Assembly (NCBI GenBank): GCA_021200475.1 | Contig: JAJQGP010000016.1 | Location: 1 to 34,009, forward strand | Direction: 5' to 3' | DNA: 34,009 nt | DNA from: Lachnospiraceae bacterium | GTDB lineage: Bacteria; Bacillota; Clostridia; Lachnospirales; Lachnospiraceae | In this document: positions 7,812 to 16,220 of the stretch, piece after piece | Position numbering within the stretch: position 1 is the first letter of the stretch | Layout: every line of letters starts with the position of its first letter | The notes under the pieces: model-generated | Told to the model about the DNA's origin: nothing | The model's input: the letters and a program-made list of their open reading frames with translations, nothing else | Databases searched by the model: none | Translations under genes and position numbers: made by a program

Positions 7812-9176
7812 ATGAATTGGTGGACATTACATGTAGAAGAATTCGGTAAGATAAAGGCGGCAGATGTTACAATAGCGCCGCTTACGATGTTTATTGGAGA
7901 CAATAATAGTGGAAAGAGCTATATGACGACATTAATATATGGGCTTCTGAATTTGTCTTTGGATCAATATGAAATGAATGAAACATCGGAAACGTATGCT
8001 GCATGTGAGCAGGTTTTAGAGAAAATCCAGAGAAAACCACAGAATTCTGACAGATATGTGTATTCTTTTTCAAAAACAGATATCAAGTGCTTCGAAATGC
8101 TCTTAAATGAAATTTTAAAGATAAATCAATTAAAATTTATCAAGGAGCTATTTAATAAAAATGTTTCTTTAAAATGCATAAATGTAGAATTTTCAGAGGA
8201 AACAATTTATCAATTAAATGTGAACTTTGCGGGAACAGATGAAAGAAAAAAAGTTCAGATTCAGGTATGGCAGGAAAAAGATTCTTTAAAACCGTTTACC
8301 TTTACCGCCAGTCATACAGCAACGGTGAACAATGGTTTATCTTTCGTTTCCAGGCGAAGTATGATTCAATTTATTTTGGAGACTTTGCTGAGAAATGGAC
8401 ATTGTGGGACAGAATTTAATTCTGCTGTTTATCTGCCTATTAGCAGGACAGGTTTTCTCCTGACATATAAAACACTAATTGGGAGCGCAATAGAAGATAA
8501 GTTTAACTTGAAAACGAGTGGTAAAAATCTTCTGACAAGACCGAACAGTGATTTTCTAAAAGGCTTGAGCAGCATTCAGGTAGAAGAGGAATGGGATGGC
8601 TATTCAGATTGTATAGAGTTTATAGAAAATAAGATTTTATGTGGAAGTATAGAAGTATCTCAGCTTCCTTCACATGATATTTTTTACCATCCGGCTGGAA
8701 GTGATGCGCAGTTACCAATGTTTGTCAGCTCAGGTGTTGTTACAGAAATGACACCATTATTGTTGTATTTGCGTTATATCGTATTTGATTCGCTGATGAT
8801 TGAAGAGCCAGAGATTTGTCTGCATCCTGAATTGCAGTGGAGAATGATGCAGCTGCTGATACGTATACAAAACAAAGGAGTGCCGGTTTTTGCTACTACT
8901 CACAGCGACTTTATGCTGCAGCATATGAATAACATGATAAAAGTAAATGAAATGCAGCATAAAGATATTTTTTTGGAGAAAAACGATTATCTGGAGTCGG
9001 ATTTACTGGAACGAAAGAATACGGCAGTATATCAGTTTGATGTAGATTCGAAGAGTGGTCAGAGCGTTGTGACGAGACTGAAGTGCGGAGATTACGGATA
9101 TGAACTTCAGACATTTTATGAAACTCTCAAAAAAATGAACCAACAGATTGATGAAATAGAAAGAACGGAGGAGTAG
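7812..9176 (+). CDS. OLD/AAA-type ATPase without TOPRIM domain, putative defence component
   Basis: SMC/ABC-like ATPase. Walker A is GDNNSGKS (residues 29-36), preceded by the usual first strand (LHVEEFGKI). An ABC-signature-like segment SSGVVTEMTPLLLYL precedes Walker B LMIEEPEICLHPE (acidic pair 331-332), and the switch histidine is in ATTHSDFML. The middle (about 60-250) is a poorly conserved helical insert containing LPISRTGFLLTYK. There is no C-terminal TOPRIM nuclease, so it is not a complete OLD protein. ATG 7812 is preferred because GGAG sits 6 bases upstream; an in-frame TTG at 7800 is the alternative. It is clearly AT-richer than topB or parE and uses A/T-ending codons, which suggests horizontal transfer. 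The next gene follows within 20 bases. Such ATPases usually partner a nuclease in anti-phage or plasmid-restriction modules; that role is inferred. Confidence 0.8.
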   Translation: MNWWTLHVEEFGKIKAADVTIAPLTMFIGDNNSGKSYMTTLIYGLLNLSLDQYEMNETSETYAACEQVLEKIQRKPQNSDRYVYSFSKTDIKCFEMLLNEILKINQLKFIKELFNKNVSLKCINVEFSEETIYQLNVNFAGTDERKKVQIQVWQEKDSLKPFTFTASHTATVNNGLSFVSRRSMIQFILETLLRNGHCGTEFNSAVYLPISRTGFLLTYKTLIGSAIEDKFNLKTSGKNLLTRPNSDFLKGLSSIQVEEEWDGYSDCIEFIENKILCGSIEVSQLPSHDIFYHPAGSDAQLPMFVSSGVVTEMTPLLLYLRYIVFDSLMIEEPEICLHPELQWRMMQLLIRIQNKGVPVFATTHSDFMLQHMNNMIKVNEMQHKDIFLEKNDYLESDLLERKNTAVYQFDVDSKSGQSVVTRLKCGDYGYELQTFYETLKKMNQQIDEIERTEE

Positions 9177-9193
9177 TTTGATTCCTGCATTGG

Positions 9194-9793
9194 TTGAAAA
9201 AAAGATTAGGTGAACTCGATAAAAACCTGGTAGAGTATTCGGATGACAGTCTACATCTGATTGAAGACAGTACGGAAGGTAAGGCAGATCTTGAATTAAA
9301 ATTACAGATGCCATGTATTCTTTTCAAACATCTGGAGGACAAAAAACTCCAATACTTCCTGATAGAAAAATGCGCAGATTTTGTGGTTCTTGAATACAAA
9401 AATGATGACTGGTTCGTTCATATTTTTGAAATGAAACGAACCATTCGTCCAAAAAGCTGGGAAACGATCAAAGAACAATTTGCCGGAGCGATTTTGAATG
9501 CACTGGCATTGACAGGAATATTCAGTATAGGTTTACATCTTTCTAATGTAATGGTTTATTCTTGCTATCGGAATGATAAGATTGATGACTCGACAAATCC
9601 AGCGAAACAGAGACTGCGAATGACTGATGTGACAGAACGTTCTTCAGAAACACAGATGTCAGCATCGGATACGGATTGGAATGAAGAGTTTTTATTAATA
9701 CCATTGAGCCAGGATACAGTAAGATGCCATCACCAAAAAATAAAACTTGATGTGGAGACTGGTAAGGGGAATTTCACACTTTCAGCAAACTGA
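9194..9793 (+). CDS. small protein with PD-(D/E)XK-like motif, putative nuclease partner of the ATPase
   Basis: I do not recognise a named family. In the 199 residues, Asp62 ends a predicted beta strand (CADFVVLEYK) and Glu79-Met-Lys81 ends the next one (WFVHIFEMKRT). The spacing D-x16-E-x-K is that of restriction-endonuclease-fold active sites. A helix with Trp and Gln (SWETIKEQFAGAIL) follows, as expected after the ExK strand. The frame is closed upstream by TGA at 9179, leaving TTG 9194 (or CTG 9185) as the only starts, although the GGAGGAG ribosome site at 9167-9173 is better placed for a TTG at 9178 in another frame. A run of seven A at 9197-9203 could join the two by a one-base slip. 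Composition is AT-rich like the ATPase. Nuclease activity is inferred from motif and context. Confidence 0.65.
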   Translation: MKKRLGELDKNLVEYSDDSLHLIEDSTEGKADLELKLQMPCILFKHLEDKKLQYFLIEKCADFVVLEYKNDDWFVHIFEMKRTIRPKSWETIKEQFAGAILNALALTGIFSIGLHLSNVMVYSCYRNDKIDDSTNPAKQRLRMTDVTERSSETQMSASDTDWNEEFLLIPLSQDTVRCHHQKIKLDVETGKGNFTLSAN

Positions 9794-9829
9794 AACTATT
9801 TTAAAAGTATATTTTGGAGGAAAAATGAT

Positions 9830-10498
9830 ATGGAAGCATGTAAAATAAAAAATCTGTACAATTTAAATGAAACAATCGCAAAGTCCCTTTTTGACGGCGC
9901 AGAGTATCCCTGGGAGGTTCTGCCAAAGATCCGTTCGTTTATTATGGAGCTGGGGGCAACCCTGCCGGAGGAGGAATACGAAAAACGCGGCGAGAACGTC
10001 TGGATTGCAAAATCTGCAACGGTAGCGCCAACAGCTTACATTCATGGTTCTGCGATCATCGGAAAAAACGCGGAGATTCGCCACTGTGCGTTCATTCGCG
10101 GCAGTGCGATCGTGGGAGAGGGCGCGGTCGTAGGAAATTCGACAGAGCTGAAAAATGTGGTTCTGTTCAATAAAGTACAGGTGCCGCACTATAATTATGT
10201 AGGCGATTCGATTCTGGGATACAAGGCGCATATGGGTGCAGGCTCTATTACCTCGAATGTGAAGTCGGACAAGAAGCTGGTCGTGGTGAAGGACGGCACA
10301 GAACGCATTGAGACTGGTCTGAAAAAATTTGGCGCGATGCTCGGAGATGAGGTGGAGGTGGGCTGCGGTTCGGTCCTGAATCCGGGAACCGTGATTGGTC
10401 CGCATTCCAATATATATCCGCTTTCCTCGGTTCGGGAAGTGGTGCCGGCGAATTCGATTTATAAGAAGCGGGGCGAGATAGCGGAGAAACAGTATTAG
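9830..10498 (+). CDS. left-handed beta-helix (hexapeptide) acyl/nucleotidyl-sugar transferase-like protein
   Basis: Cytosolic protein of 222 residues with a short helical N-terminus (1-55) and tandem hexapeptide repeats from about residue 60 (VAPTAYIHGSAIIGKNAEI, FIRGSAIVGEGAVVGNS, VLNPGTVIGPHSNIYP). These are diagnostic of the LbH transferase fold seen in GlmU C-domains, LpxA/LpxD and sugar acetyltransferases. No N-terminal nucleotidyltransferase domain is present, so it is not full-length GlmU. ATG 9830 follows TTGGAGGAAAAATGAT. GC content returns here to that of the housekeeping genes, marking the right border of the AT-rich island. It lies 17 bases before the parE-like gene and is probably co-transcribed with it. 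Substrate unknown. Confidence 0.85.
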   Translation: MEACKIKNLYNLNETIAKSLFDGAEYPWEVLPKIRSFIMELGATLPEEEYEKRGENVWIAKSATVAPTAYIHGSAIIGKNAEIRHCAFIRGSAIVGEGAVVGNSTELKNVVLFNKVQVPHYNYVGDSILGYKAHMGAGSITSNVKSDKKLVVVKDGTERIETGLKKFGAMLGDEVEVGCGSVLNPGTVIGPHSNIYPLSSVREVVPANSIYKKRGEIAEKQY

Positions 10499-10515
10499 AA
10501 GAGGAGTAACAGAAA

Positions 10516-12447
10516 ATGGCAAAAAAAAATACCGGAGAGGTCTATGATGCGAGCAGTATTTCCGTCCTGGAGGGGCTGGAGGCGGTTCGCAAGCGTCCCG
10601 GCATGTACATCGGCAGTGTCTCGCGCAAGGGGCTGAATCATCTGATTTACGAGATTGTGGACAACTCCGTGGATGAGCATCTGGCAGGATATTGCAGTCA
10701 GATTGAAGTCAGCCTGGAAAAGGACGGTACGGCCGTCGTGCAGGATAATGGACGGGGAATTCCGGTCGGCATGCATGAAAAAGGAATGTCCGCGGAGCGC
10801 CTGGTTTTCACGACGCTGCACGCGGGCGGCAAGTTTGATAATACGGCCTATAAGACGAGCGGAGGACTTCATGGGGTGGGTTCTTCTGTGGTCAATGCGC
10901 TCTCAACCTGGCTCGATGTGCAGGTCATGCGGGACGGAAAGATTCATCATGACCGTTATGAGCGGGGGGTGCCGGTGATTGAGCTGGAAAATGGACTGCT
11001 GCCGGTGATTGGGAAGACAAAGGAGACTGGAACACGGATTCAGTTTCTTCCGGATCCGGAAATTTTTGAAAAAACGCGGTTCTCTGCGACGGAGCTGAAA
11101 AGCCGTCTGCATGAGACGGCATACCTGAATCCGGAGCTGAAGATTCACTTTCAGGACCGGCGCGGGGAAGAGCCGGAGGAGATTCTTTATTACGAACCGG
11201 AGGGTATCACGGGGTTCGTGCGCGAGATGAACCAGGAATCCGAGCCGGTCTGTGAGCCGGTATACTTCAAAGGCGAATCGGAGGGCATTCAGGTCGAGGC
11301 GGCATTCCAGTATGTGAATGAATTCCACGAGAATGTACTGGGCTTTTGCAACAACATCTACAATGCGGAGGGCGGTGCACACCTGACCGGCTTTAAGGCG
11401 ACCTTTACCACAGTCATGAACACCTACGCGCGGCAGATCGGCGTACTGAAAGAAAAGGACCCGAATTTTACCGGAGCGGATATTCGCAATGGTATGACTG
11501 CGGTGGTTTCGATCAAGCATCCGGACCCGCGCTTTGAGGGGCAGACAAAGACAAAGCTGGACAATCAGGATGCCGCCCGCGCAGTCGGAAAGGTAGCCGG
11601 TGATGAGATTGTACGCTATTTTGATAAGCACCTGGATGCGCTGAAAAACATCCTTGGCTGCGCAGAAAAGGCGGCGAAGATCCGTAAAACGGAGGAACGC
11701 GCGAAGACGAATCTTCTGACGAAGCAGAAGTATTCGTTTGACAGCAACGGCAAGCTCGCGAACTGTGAGAGCCGGGACGCCAACATCTGTGAGATCTTTA
11801 TTGTAGAGGGAGATTCTGCCGGCGGTTCCGCGAAGACGGCCCGCGACCGCAATTTCCAGACAATCCTGCCAATCCGCGGGAAAATTCTGAATGTCGAAAA
11901 AGCCAGCATCGATAAGGTCCTCGCGAATGCAGAGATTAAGACCATGATCAATGCCTTTGGCTGCGGCTTTTCGGAGGGCTATGGAAATGATTTTGATATT
12001 TCAAAGCTGCGCTATGATAAAATCGTTATCATGACCGATGCCGATGTGGACGGCGCACACATCAGCACGCTGCTGCTGACCCTGTTTTACCGTTTCATGC
12101 CGGAGCTGATCTATGAAGGGCATGTTTATATCGCCATGCCGCCGCTCTATAAGGTCATTCCTTCCAAAGGAAAAGAGCAGTATCTTTACGATGACAAGGC
12201 ATTGGAAAAATACCGCAAAACCCACAAAGCGCCGTTTACCCTGCAGCGTTATAAGGGTCTCGGGGAGATGGATGCGGAGCAGCTCTGGGAGACGACGCTG
12301 AACCCGGAAACCCGTGTCATGCAGCGCGTGGAGATCGAGGACGCGCGCTTTGCGTCCAGCGTTACCGCGATGCTGATGGGCACAGAGGTGCCGCCGCGCA
12401 AGGAATTTATCTATGAGCACGCGCAGGATGCGCTGCTGGATGTATAA
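10516..12447 (+). CDS. parE: type IIA DNA topoisomerase ATPase subunit (ParE/GyrB-like)
   Basis: ATPase/TOPRIM subunit of a type II topoisomerase, which relaxes or decatenates DNA with its partner encoded downstream. The 643 residues carry the GHKL ATPase (EAVRKRPGMYIGS, EIVDNSVDEHLAG, DNGRGIPVGMH, TSGGLHGVGSSVVNALS). The TOPRIM motif EGDSAGGSAK has Glu431; metal acidic residues lie in MTDADVDGAHI; the C-terminal motif is QRYKGLGEMDAEQLWETT. There is no long insert of the proteobacterial GyrB type. Conserved stretches match both GyrB and ParE of Firmicutes. I favour ParE because the partner lacks a GyrA box and because recF/dnaA are absent, but a gyrase label is possible. Start: ATG 10516 after GAGGAGTAACAGAAA. 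Confidence 0.9.
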   Translation: MAKKNTGEVYDASSISVLEGLEAVRKRPGMYIGSVSRKGLNHLIYEIVDNSVDEHLAGYCSQIEVSLEKDGTAVVQDNGRGIPVGMHEKGMSAERLVFTTLHAGGKFDNTAYKTSGGLHGVGSSVVNALSTWLDVQVMRDGKIHHDRYERGVPVIELENGLLPVIGKTKETGTRIQFLPDPEIFEKTRFSATELKSRLHETAYLNPELKIHFQDRRGEEPEEILYYEPEGITGFVREMNQESEPVCEPVYFKGESEGIQVEAAFQYVNEFHENVLGFCNNIYNAEGGAHLTGFKATFTTVMNTYARQIGVLKEKDPNFTGADIRNGMTAVVSIKHPDPRFEGQTKTKLDNQDAARAVGKVAGDEIVRYFDKHLDALKNILGCAEKAAKIRKTEERAKTNLLTKQKYSFDSNGKLANCESRDANICEIFIVEGDSAGGSAKTARDRNFQTILPIRGKILNVEKASIDKVLANAEIKTMINAFGCGFSEGYGNDFDISKLRYDKIVIMTDADVDGAHISTLLLTLFYRFMPELIYEGHVYIAMPPLYKVIPSKGKEQYLYDDKALEKYRKTHKAPFTLQRYKGLGEMDAEQLWETTLNPETRVMQRVEIEDARFASSVTAMLMGTEVPPRKEFIYEHAQDALLDV

Positions 12448-12462
12448 TCATGAATTGAATTA

Positions 12463-12639
12463 TAGCAACCAGGCCGCAGACCGCCTGCTTTGCAGGCTAT
12501 ATGCCGCTTACGCGTCATATGTCTGTGGCTGAATGGGGATGCCCTCCTCCTTTGGAGAAGTGCATCTCCATTCAAAAATAGAAATCCAGCCCGTTGCGGA
12601 TGAATCCGCACGGTCTTCCTTTCTATTTTGTGGTTGCTA
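12463..12639. other. compact four-stem (cloverleaf) palindromic element upstream of parC-like gene
   Basis: Outer stem TAGCAACCA/TGGTTGCTA (12463-12471 with 12631-12639) closes three consecutive arms. Arm 1 is CCGCAGAC/GTCTGTGG (12474-12481 with 12521-12528), enclosing hairpins GCCTGC/GCAGGC and ATATG/CATAT. Arm 2 is a 13-base stem, TGAATGGGGATGC with GCATCTCCATTCA (12530-12542 with 12562-12574), with one G-T pair. Arm 3 is AAAATAGAAA/TTTCTATTTT (12575-12584 with 12620-12629), enclosing GCGGAT/ATCCGC. Arms are separated by 0-2 bases. The parC ribosome site follows 5 bases later. No flanking duplication was found. It may be a structured leader RNA, a cruciform-forming DNA or a REP-like repeat. 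Confidence 0.75.
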
Positions 12640-12656
12640 CGGCCAAGGAGGAGGAC

Positions 12657-14903
12657 ATGGGAGAACAGATCATCGGGGCAGAATACTCCGAGATTATGCA
12701 GAAATCATACATCGATTACGCGATGAGCGTAATCATCGCCCGCGCGCTGCCGGATGTGCGGGACGGCTTAAAACCGGTACAGCGCCGCACCCTTTACGAT
12801 ATGTATGAACTGGGCATCCGCTATGACCGCCCATATCGGAAGTGTGCGCGTATTGTCGGTGATACGATGGGTAAGTATCACCCGCACGGAGACAGTTCGA
12901 TTTATGATGCGCTGGTCGTGATGGCACAGGATTTTAAAAAGGGACTGGCTCTGGTCGACGGACACGGCAATTTTGGTTCGATTGAAGGCGACGGCGCAGC
13001 CGCCATGCGTTATACGGAGGCGCGGCTTCAGAAGATTACCCAGGTGGCGTTCCTGGCAGACCTGGATAAGGATGTGGTCGACTTTGGCCCGAACTTTGAT
13101 GAGACGGAGAAGGAACCGGTGGTACTCCCGGTGCGGATTCCGAATCTGCTTGTAAACGGCGCGGATGGCATTGCGGTCGGTATGGTGACGAGCATTCCGA
13201 CGCACAATCTGTCAGAGGTGATTGATGCAGTCAAGGCGCTGATCAAAAACAATAAGCTGACCAATGCGGACCTGATGAAATACATCAAGGGTCCGGATTT
13301 TCCGACTGGCGGTATTATCGTCAATCAGGATGAGCTTTTGCAGATTTATGAGACCGGACAGGGGAAAATTCGTCTGCGCGGCCGTGTGGAGGTGGAGCAG
13401 GTCAAGGGCGGGAGAGAGCGCCTGGTGATCACCGAGATACCGTATACGATGATCGGCGCGAATATCGGCAAATTTTTAAATGAGGTCGCTGCGCTTGTAG
13501 AGACTCGGAAGACGAACGACATCATCGATATTTCCAACCAGTCCGCCAAAGGCGGGATTCGCATTGTGCTGGAGCTGCGCCGCGGCGCGGATGTGGAGAA
13601 GCTGAAAAATCTGCTTTACAAAAAGACCAGACTGCAGGATACGTTTGGCGTTAATATGCTGGCGGTTGCGGACGGCCGTCCGGAAACGCTCAGCCTGCGG
13701 AAAATTCTGGATTACAATATTGATTTTCAGTTTGAGCTGACGACCCGGAAATACAAAAATCTGCTTGACAAGGAAGAAAAAAAGAGTGAGATTCAGGAAG
13801 GACTGATCCGCGCCTGCGATATCATTGACCTGATCATCGAGATCCTGCGGGGAAGCCGCAGCCGGGAACAGGTGAAGGAATGTCTCGTGCATGGTGTCAC
13901 GGAGGGCATCCGTTTTAAGACCGAAAAATCGCGTAAAATGGCGGCAAAGCTAAATTTCACGGAGCCGCAGGCAAATGCGATTCTGGACATGCGGCTGTAT
14001 AAGCTGATCGGTCTGGAGATCGAGGTGCTGATGCAGGAGCACGAGCAGACGCAGAAGAACATTGCTTCTTATAAAGATATTCTGAACAATTACGATTCGA
14101 TGGCAAAGGTGATTATCAAAGAACTGGATGCTTTGAAAAAAGAATTTGGCCGTCCAAGGCGAACCGCGATTGAAAATGCGGAGGAGATTGTGCTGGAGGA
14201 GACAAAGATCGAGGAACTGCCGGTGGTATTTCTGATGGACCGCTTTGGCTATGTGCGTGCAATTGAAGAGAGTGTTTATGAACATAACCGGGAAGCTGCG
14301 GACGCGGAGAGCAAGTATGTACTTCACTGCCTGAATACCGACCGCATCTGTATCTTTACAGACAGCGGTAAGGTGCATTTGCTGAAAATGCAGGATGTGC
14401 CGTTTGGCAAATTTCGGGCGAAGGGGACGCCGGTCGACAATCTGTGCAATTACAACAGCAGCGAGGAAAACTTTATCGGCGTCTTTTCGATGAATGACAT
14501 CCGGGAGACCGTGCTTACATTTGTGACAAAACAGGCGATGGTGAAGCAGGTGGAAGGAACTGAATTTGATGTGTCAAAGCGTACAACTGCCGCGACAAAA
14601 CTGCAGGAAGGCGATCAGCTGCTTACGGTATATGCTGCATCTGAAAACGCGCATGTGGTGCTGGCTTCGGAAAACGGGTTCTTTCTGCGATTTCCGGTAT
14701 CGGAAATCCCGACTAAGAAAAAGACCGCTGTCGGTGTGCGCGGGATGAAGCTTGCCGAGGGCGACACCGTTGCGGAAGTGTACTGGATCGAAAAGGGTGC
14801 GGAGAAAGAGAGAAAAGAAGTGCCGTATAAGGACAGGATGGTCAGCCTGACAAAGCTGCGTGTCGCATCGAGAGATACGAAGGGAACACGCACCCGGTTG
14901 TGA
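12657..14903 (+). CDS. parC: type IIA DNA topoisomerase cleavage subunit (ParC/GyrA-like, no GyrA box)
   Basis: DNA-cleaving subunit partnering the ATPase subunit encoded just upstream. The 748 residues include DYAMSVIIARALPDVRDGLKP, the quinolone-region helix HPHGDSSIYDALV and catalytic Tyr119 in AAMRYTEARL. A long coiled-coil tower (about 440-500) and a C-terminal beta-pinwheel (about 515-735) follow. The pinwheel lacks the GyrA box QRRGGKG; the corresponding blade reads FGKFRAKGTPVDN. This predicts a topoisomerase IV-like relaxing/decatenating enzyme rather than a negatively supercoiling gyrase, although the active-site region is as GyrA-like as ParC-like. ATG 12657 follows AAGGAGGAGGAC directly and family members start M-x-E-x-I; the in-frame ATG at 12594 lies inside the palindromic element. 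The C-terminus is convergent with the GGDEF gene, only 4 bases apart. Confidence 0.9.
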   Translation: MGEQIIGAEYSEIMQKSYIDYAMSVIIARALPDVRDGLKPVQRRTLYDMYELGIRYDRPYRKCARIVGDTMGKYHPHGDSSIYDALVVMAQDFKKGLALVDGHGNFGSIEGDGAAAMRYTEARLQKITQVAFLADLDKDVVDFGPNFDETEKEPVVLPVRIPNLLVNGADGIAVGMVTSIPTHNLSEVIDAVKALIKNNKLTNADLMKYIKGPDFPTGGIIVNQDELLQIYETGQGKIRLRGRVEVEQVKGGRERLVITEIPYTMIGANIGKFLNEVAALVETRKTNDIIDISNQSAKGGIRIVLELRRGADVEKLKNLLYKKTRLQDTFGVNMLAVADGRPETLSLRKILDYNIDFQFELTTRKYKNLLDKEEKKSEIQEGLIRACDIIDLIIEILRGSRSREQVKECLVHGVTEGIRFKTEKSRKMAAKLNFTEPQANAILDMRLYKLIGLEIEVLMQEHEQTQKNIASYKDILNNYDSMAKVIIKELDALKKEFGRPRRTAIENAEEIVLEETKIEELPVVFLMDRFGYVRAIEESVYEHNREAADAESKYVLHCLNTDRICIFTDSGKVHLLKMQDVPFGKFRAKGTPVDNLCNYNSSEENFIGVFSMNDIRETVLTFVTKQAMVKQVEGTEFDVSKRTTAATKLQEGDQLLTVYAASENAHVVLASENGFFLRFPVSEIPTKKKTAVGVRGMKLAEGDTVAEVYWIEKGAEKERKEVPYKDRMVSLTKLRVASRDTKGTRTRL

Positions 14904-14907
14904 GCGG

Positions 14908-16023
14908 TTAACGGCGGTCGTCATTTTTGTCTTTGCGTTTGCTTTTCTGCGCGTACAGAGCCTTATCTGCCGCCTGAATCAGTTCATTGGCGGTCTGGCC
15001 AGACTGATATACGGTCAGACCATAGCTCGCAGCCGCAGTATGGCGGGTACGGCCCGGTTCCAGGATTTTGGATGATTCTCTGTAGATTCGTCTGCAGATG
15101 ATCCCGGCTTCTTCCAGAGAAACGCCGGTAAACAGGATACAGAATTCGTCGCCTCCATAGCGGAAAACCAGGTGCTGTGCACATTCATTTCGGAGTATGC
15201 AGCCGAACTGCTTCAGGTAATCATCGCCGATCAGATGACCAAGCGTATCATTGACTTCCTTAAAATGATCAATATCCAGCATAGCACAGACAAGGCCTGC
15301 ATCGTTTTCGCTCAGGTGCGCCAGCACCTCATCGAGAGCGGTGCGGTTGTAAAGAGAAGTCAGCTGGTCGATGATCATGCCCTGACGATACTGGACACGC
15401 TCAATCTCCTTTTTGATTGCCGCGTGATTTTTTTCCTGTTCAAAATAGATCAGAGCCATGCAGGAGATGTAAAAGCCGACCAGAATCAGGATGGAGAGGG
15501 CAAAATTCACCGAATTGTACCCATAATCTGCCAGCAGATATTTGTCGGAGTCCCAGACAATTACGACGTCGCCGACGACCCTGGCAATGAGGACACAGAT
15601 GGCCGTCACTGTAGTCAGCAGGTAATTCCCATACAGGCAGGAGAACATCAGCGGGATCGCGAACAGAAAGTAGAGGGAGGGGAAGATGCTGTGTATGGTA
15701 AACAATACAAAGCACATCGCTACCAGTCCGAGAGATACAACATAAGTCTGCAGAGTCAGTCTTTTCGGATACGTTTTTCGAGTCAGCAAAATCACCAGAA
15801 GAATCAGAAGATTGAGTCCGGTGGGGATGATCAGGTATCGTATCATGTAGGTTGGAAGAGTGGTGCCCACCATATCGAGCCGATCCAGAACAAAAAATAT
15901 GATCAGCTCCAATAAAAAGGAGGCGATCGTCAGGCCGATGCTGATGGTGGTATGGATGTTCAGCCAGTGTTTGCTGACCTTCTCATATTCAAATTCGATT
16001 GTTCGTATATATGAATTTACCAT
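14908..16023 (-). CDS. membrane-bound GGDEF diguanylate cyclase
   Basis: Makes the second messenger cyclic di-GMP from two GTP. The 371 residues have about six membrane helices between residues 28 and 200 (a 6-TM input domain without recognisable ligand motif), then a GGDEF domain from about 215. It contains LDIDHFKEVNDTLGHLIGD, the intact active site RYGGDEF (GGDEF at 290-294) and the closing helix ADKALYAQKSKRKDKN. The allosteric I-site RxxD five residues before GGDEF is replaced by CAQH, so feedback inhibition by c-di-GMP is not expected. ATG 16023 follows GAGGGG. The stop lies 4 bases from the parC-like stop, tail to tail, with no hairpin between. No EAL phosphodiesterase is present in the window. 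Confidence 0.93.
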   Translation of the reverse strand: MVNSYIRTIEFEYEKVSKHWLNIHTTISIGLTIASFLLELIIFFVLDRLDMVGTTLPTYMIRYLIIPTGLNLLILLVILLTRKTYPKRLTLQTYVVSLGLVAMCFVLFTIHSIFPSLYFLFAIPLMFSCLYGNYLLTTVTAICVLIARVVGDVVIVWDSDKYLLADYGYNSVNFALSILILVGFYISCMALIYFEQEKNHAAIKKEIERVQYRQGMIIDQLTSLYNRTALDEVLAHLSENDAGLVCAMLDIDHFKEVNDTLGHLIGDDYLKQFGCILRNECAQHLVFRYGGDEFCILFTGVSLEEAGIICRRIYRESSKILEPGRTRHTAAASYGLTVYQSGQTANELIQAADKALYAQKSKRKDKNDDRR

Positions 16024-16123
16024 AAAAACCCCTCATATGCAGTTTTATAGATTATAAAAACGATGTCTGACAGCTCGCTGCAGACACAAATCTCTTCTTC
16101 ATTAAGCCGTATTCGTACCGTAA

Positions 16124-16152
16124 AGTCTAGCATTTTTTATTGTTCAATACAA
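16124..16152 (-). promoter_or_regulatory. candidate promoter for the GGDEF gene
   Basis: On the minus strand TTGTAT (16152-16147), a 17-base spacer, TAGACT (16129-16124). A hairpin GTCTG...CAGAC (about 16063-16083) lies in the resulting leader. A TATAAT nearer the gene (16056-16051) lacks a fitting -35 box. Confidence 0.3.
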
Positions 16153-16220
16153 GAGTGAATTTGCGGAAATTTGTTGGAAAACAGCAAAAAAAATAAGGAA
16201 TTACGGTTCATGAAAAAATG

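Noticed and set aside
9177-9210. Definite frameshift mutation in the nuclease-like gene
   Set aside because: Only the first few codons are affected, and a TTG or CTG start in the open frame is still possible; kept as a finding, not called a pseudogene.
10516-14903. Replication-origin gyrBA locus
   Set aside because: No recF, dnaN or dnaA and no DnaA-box cluster lie next to it; the cleavage subunit lacks a GyrA box.
15172-15915. 247-codon plus-strand open frame
   Set aside because: Lies entirely antisense to the well-supported GGDEF gene and shows no protein-family features; it is a shadow frame.
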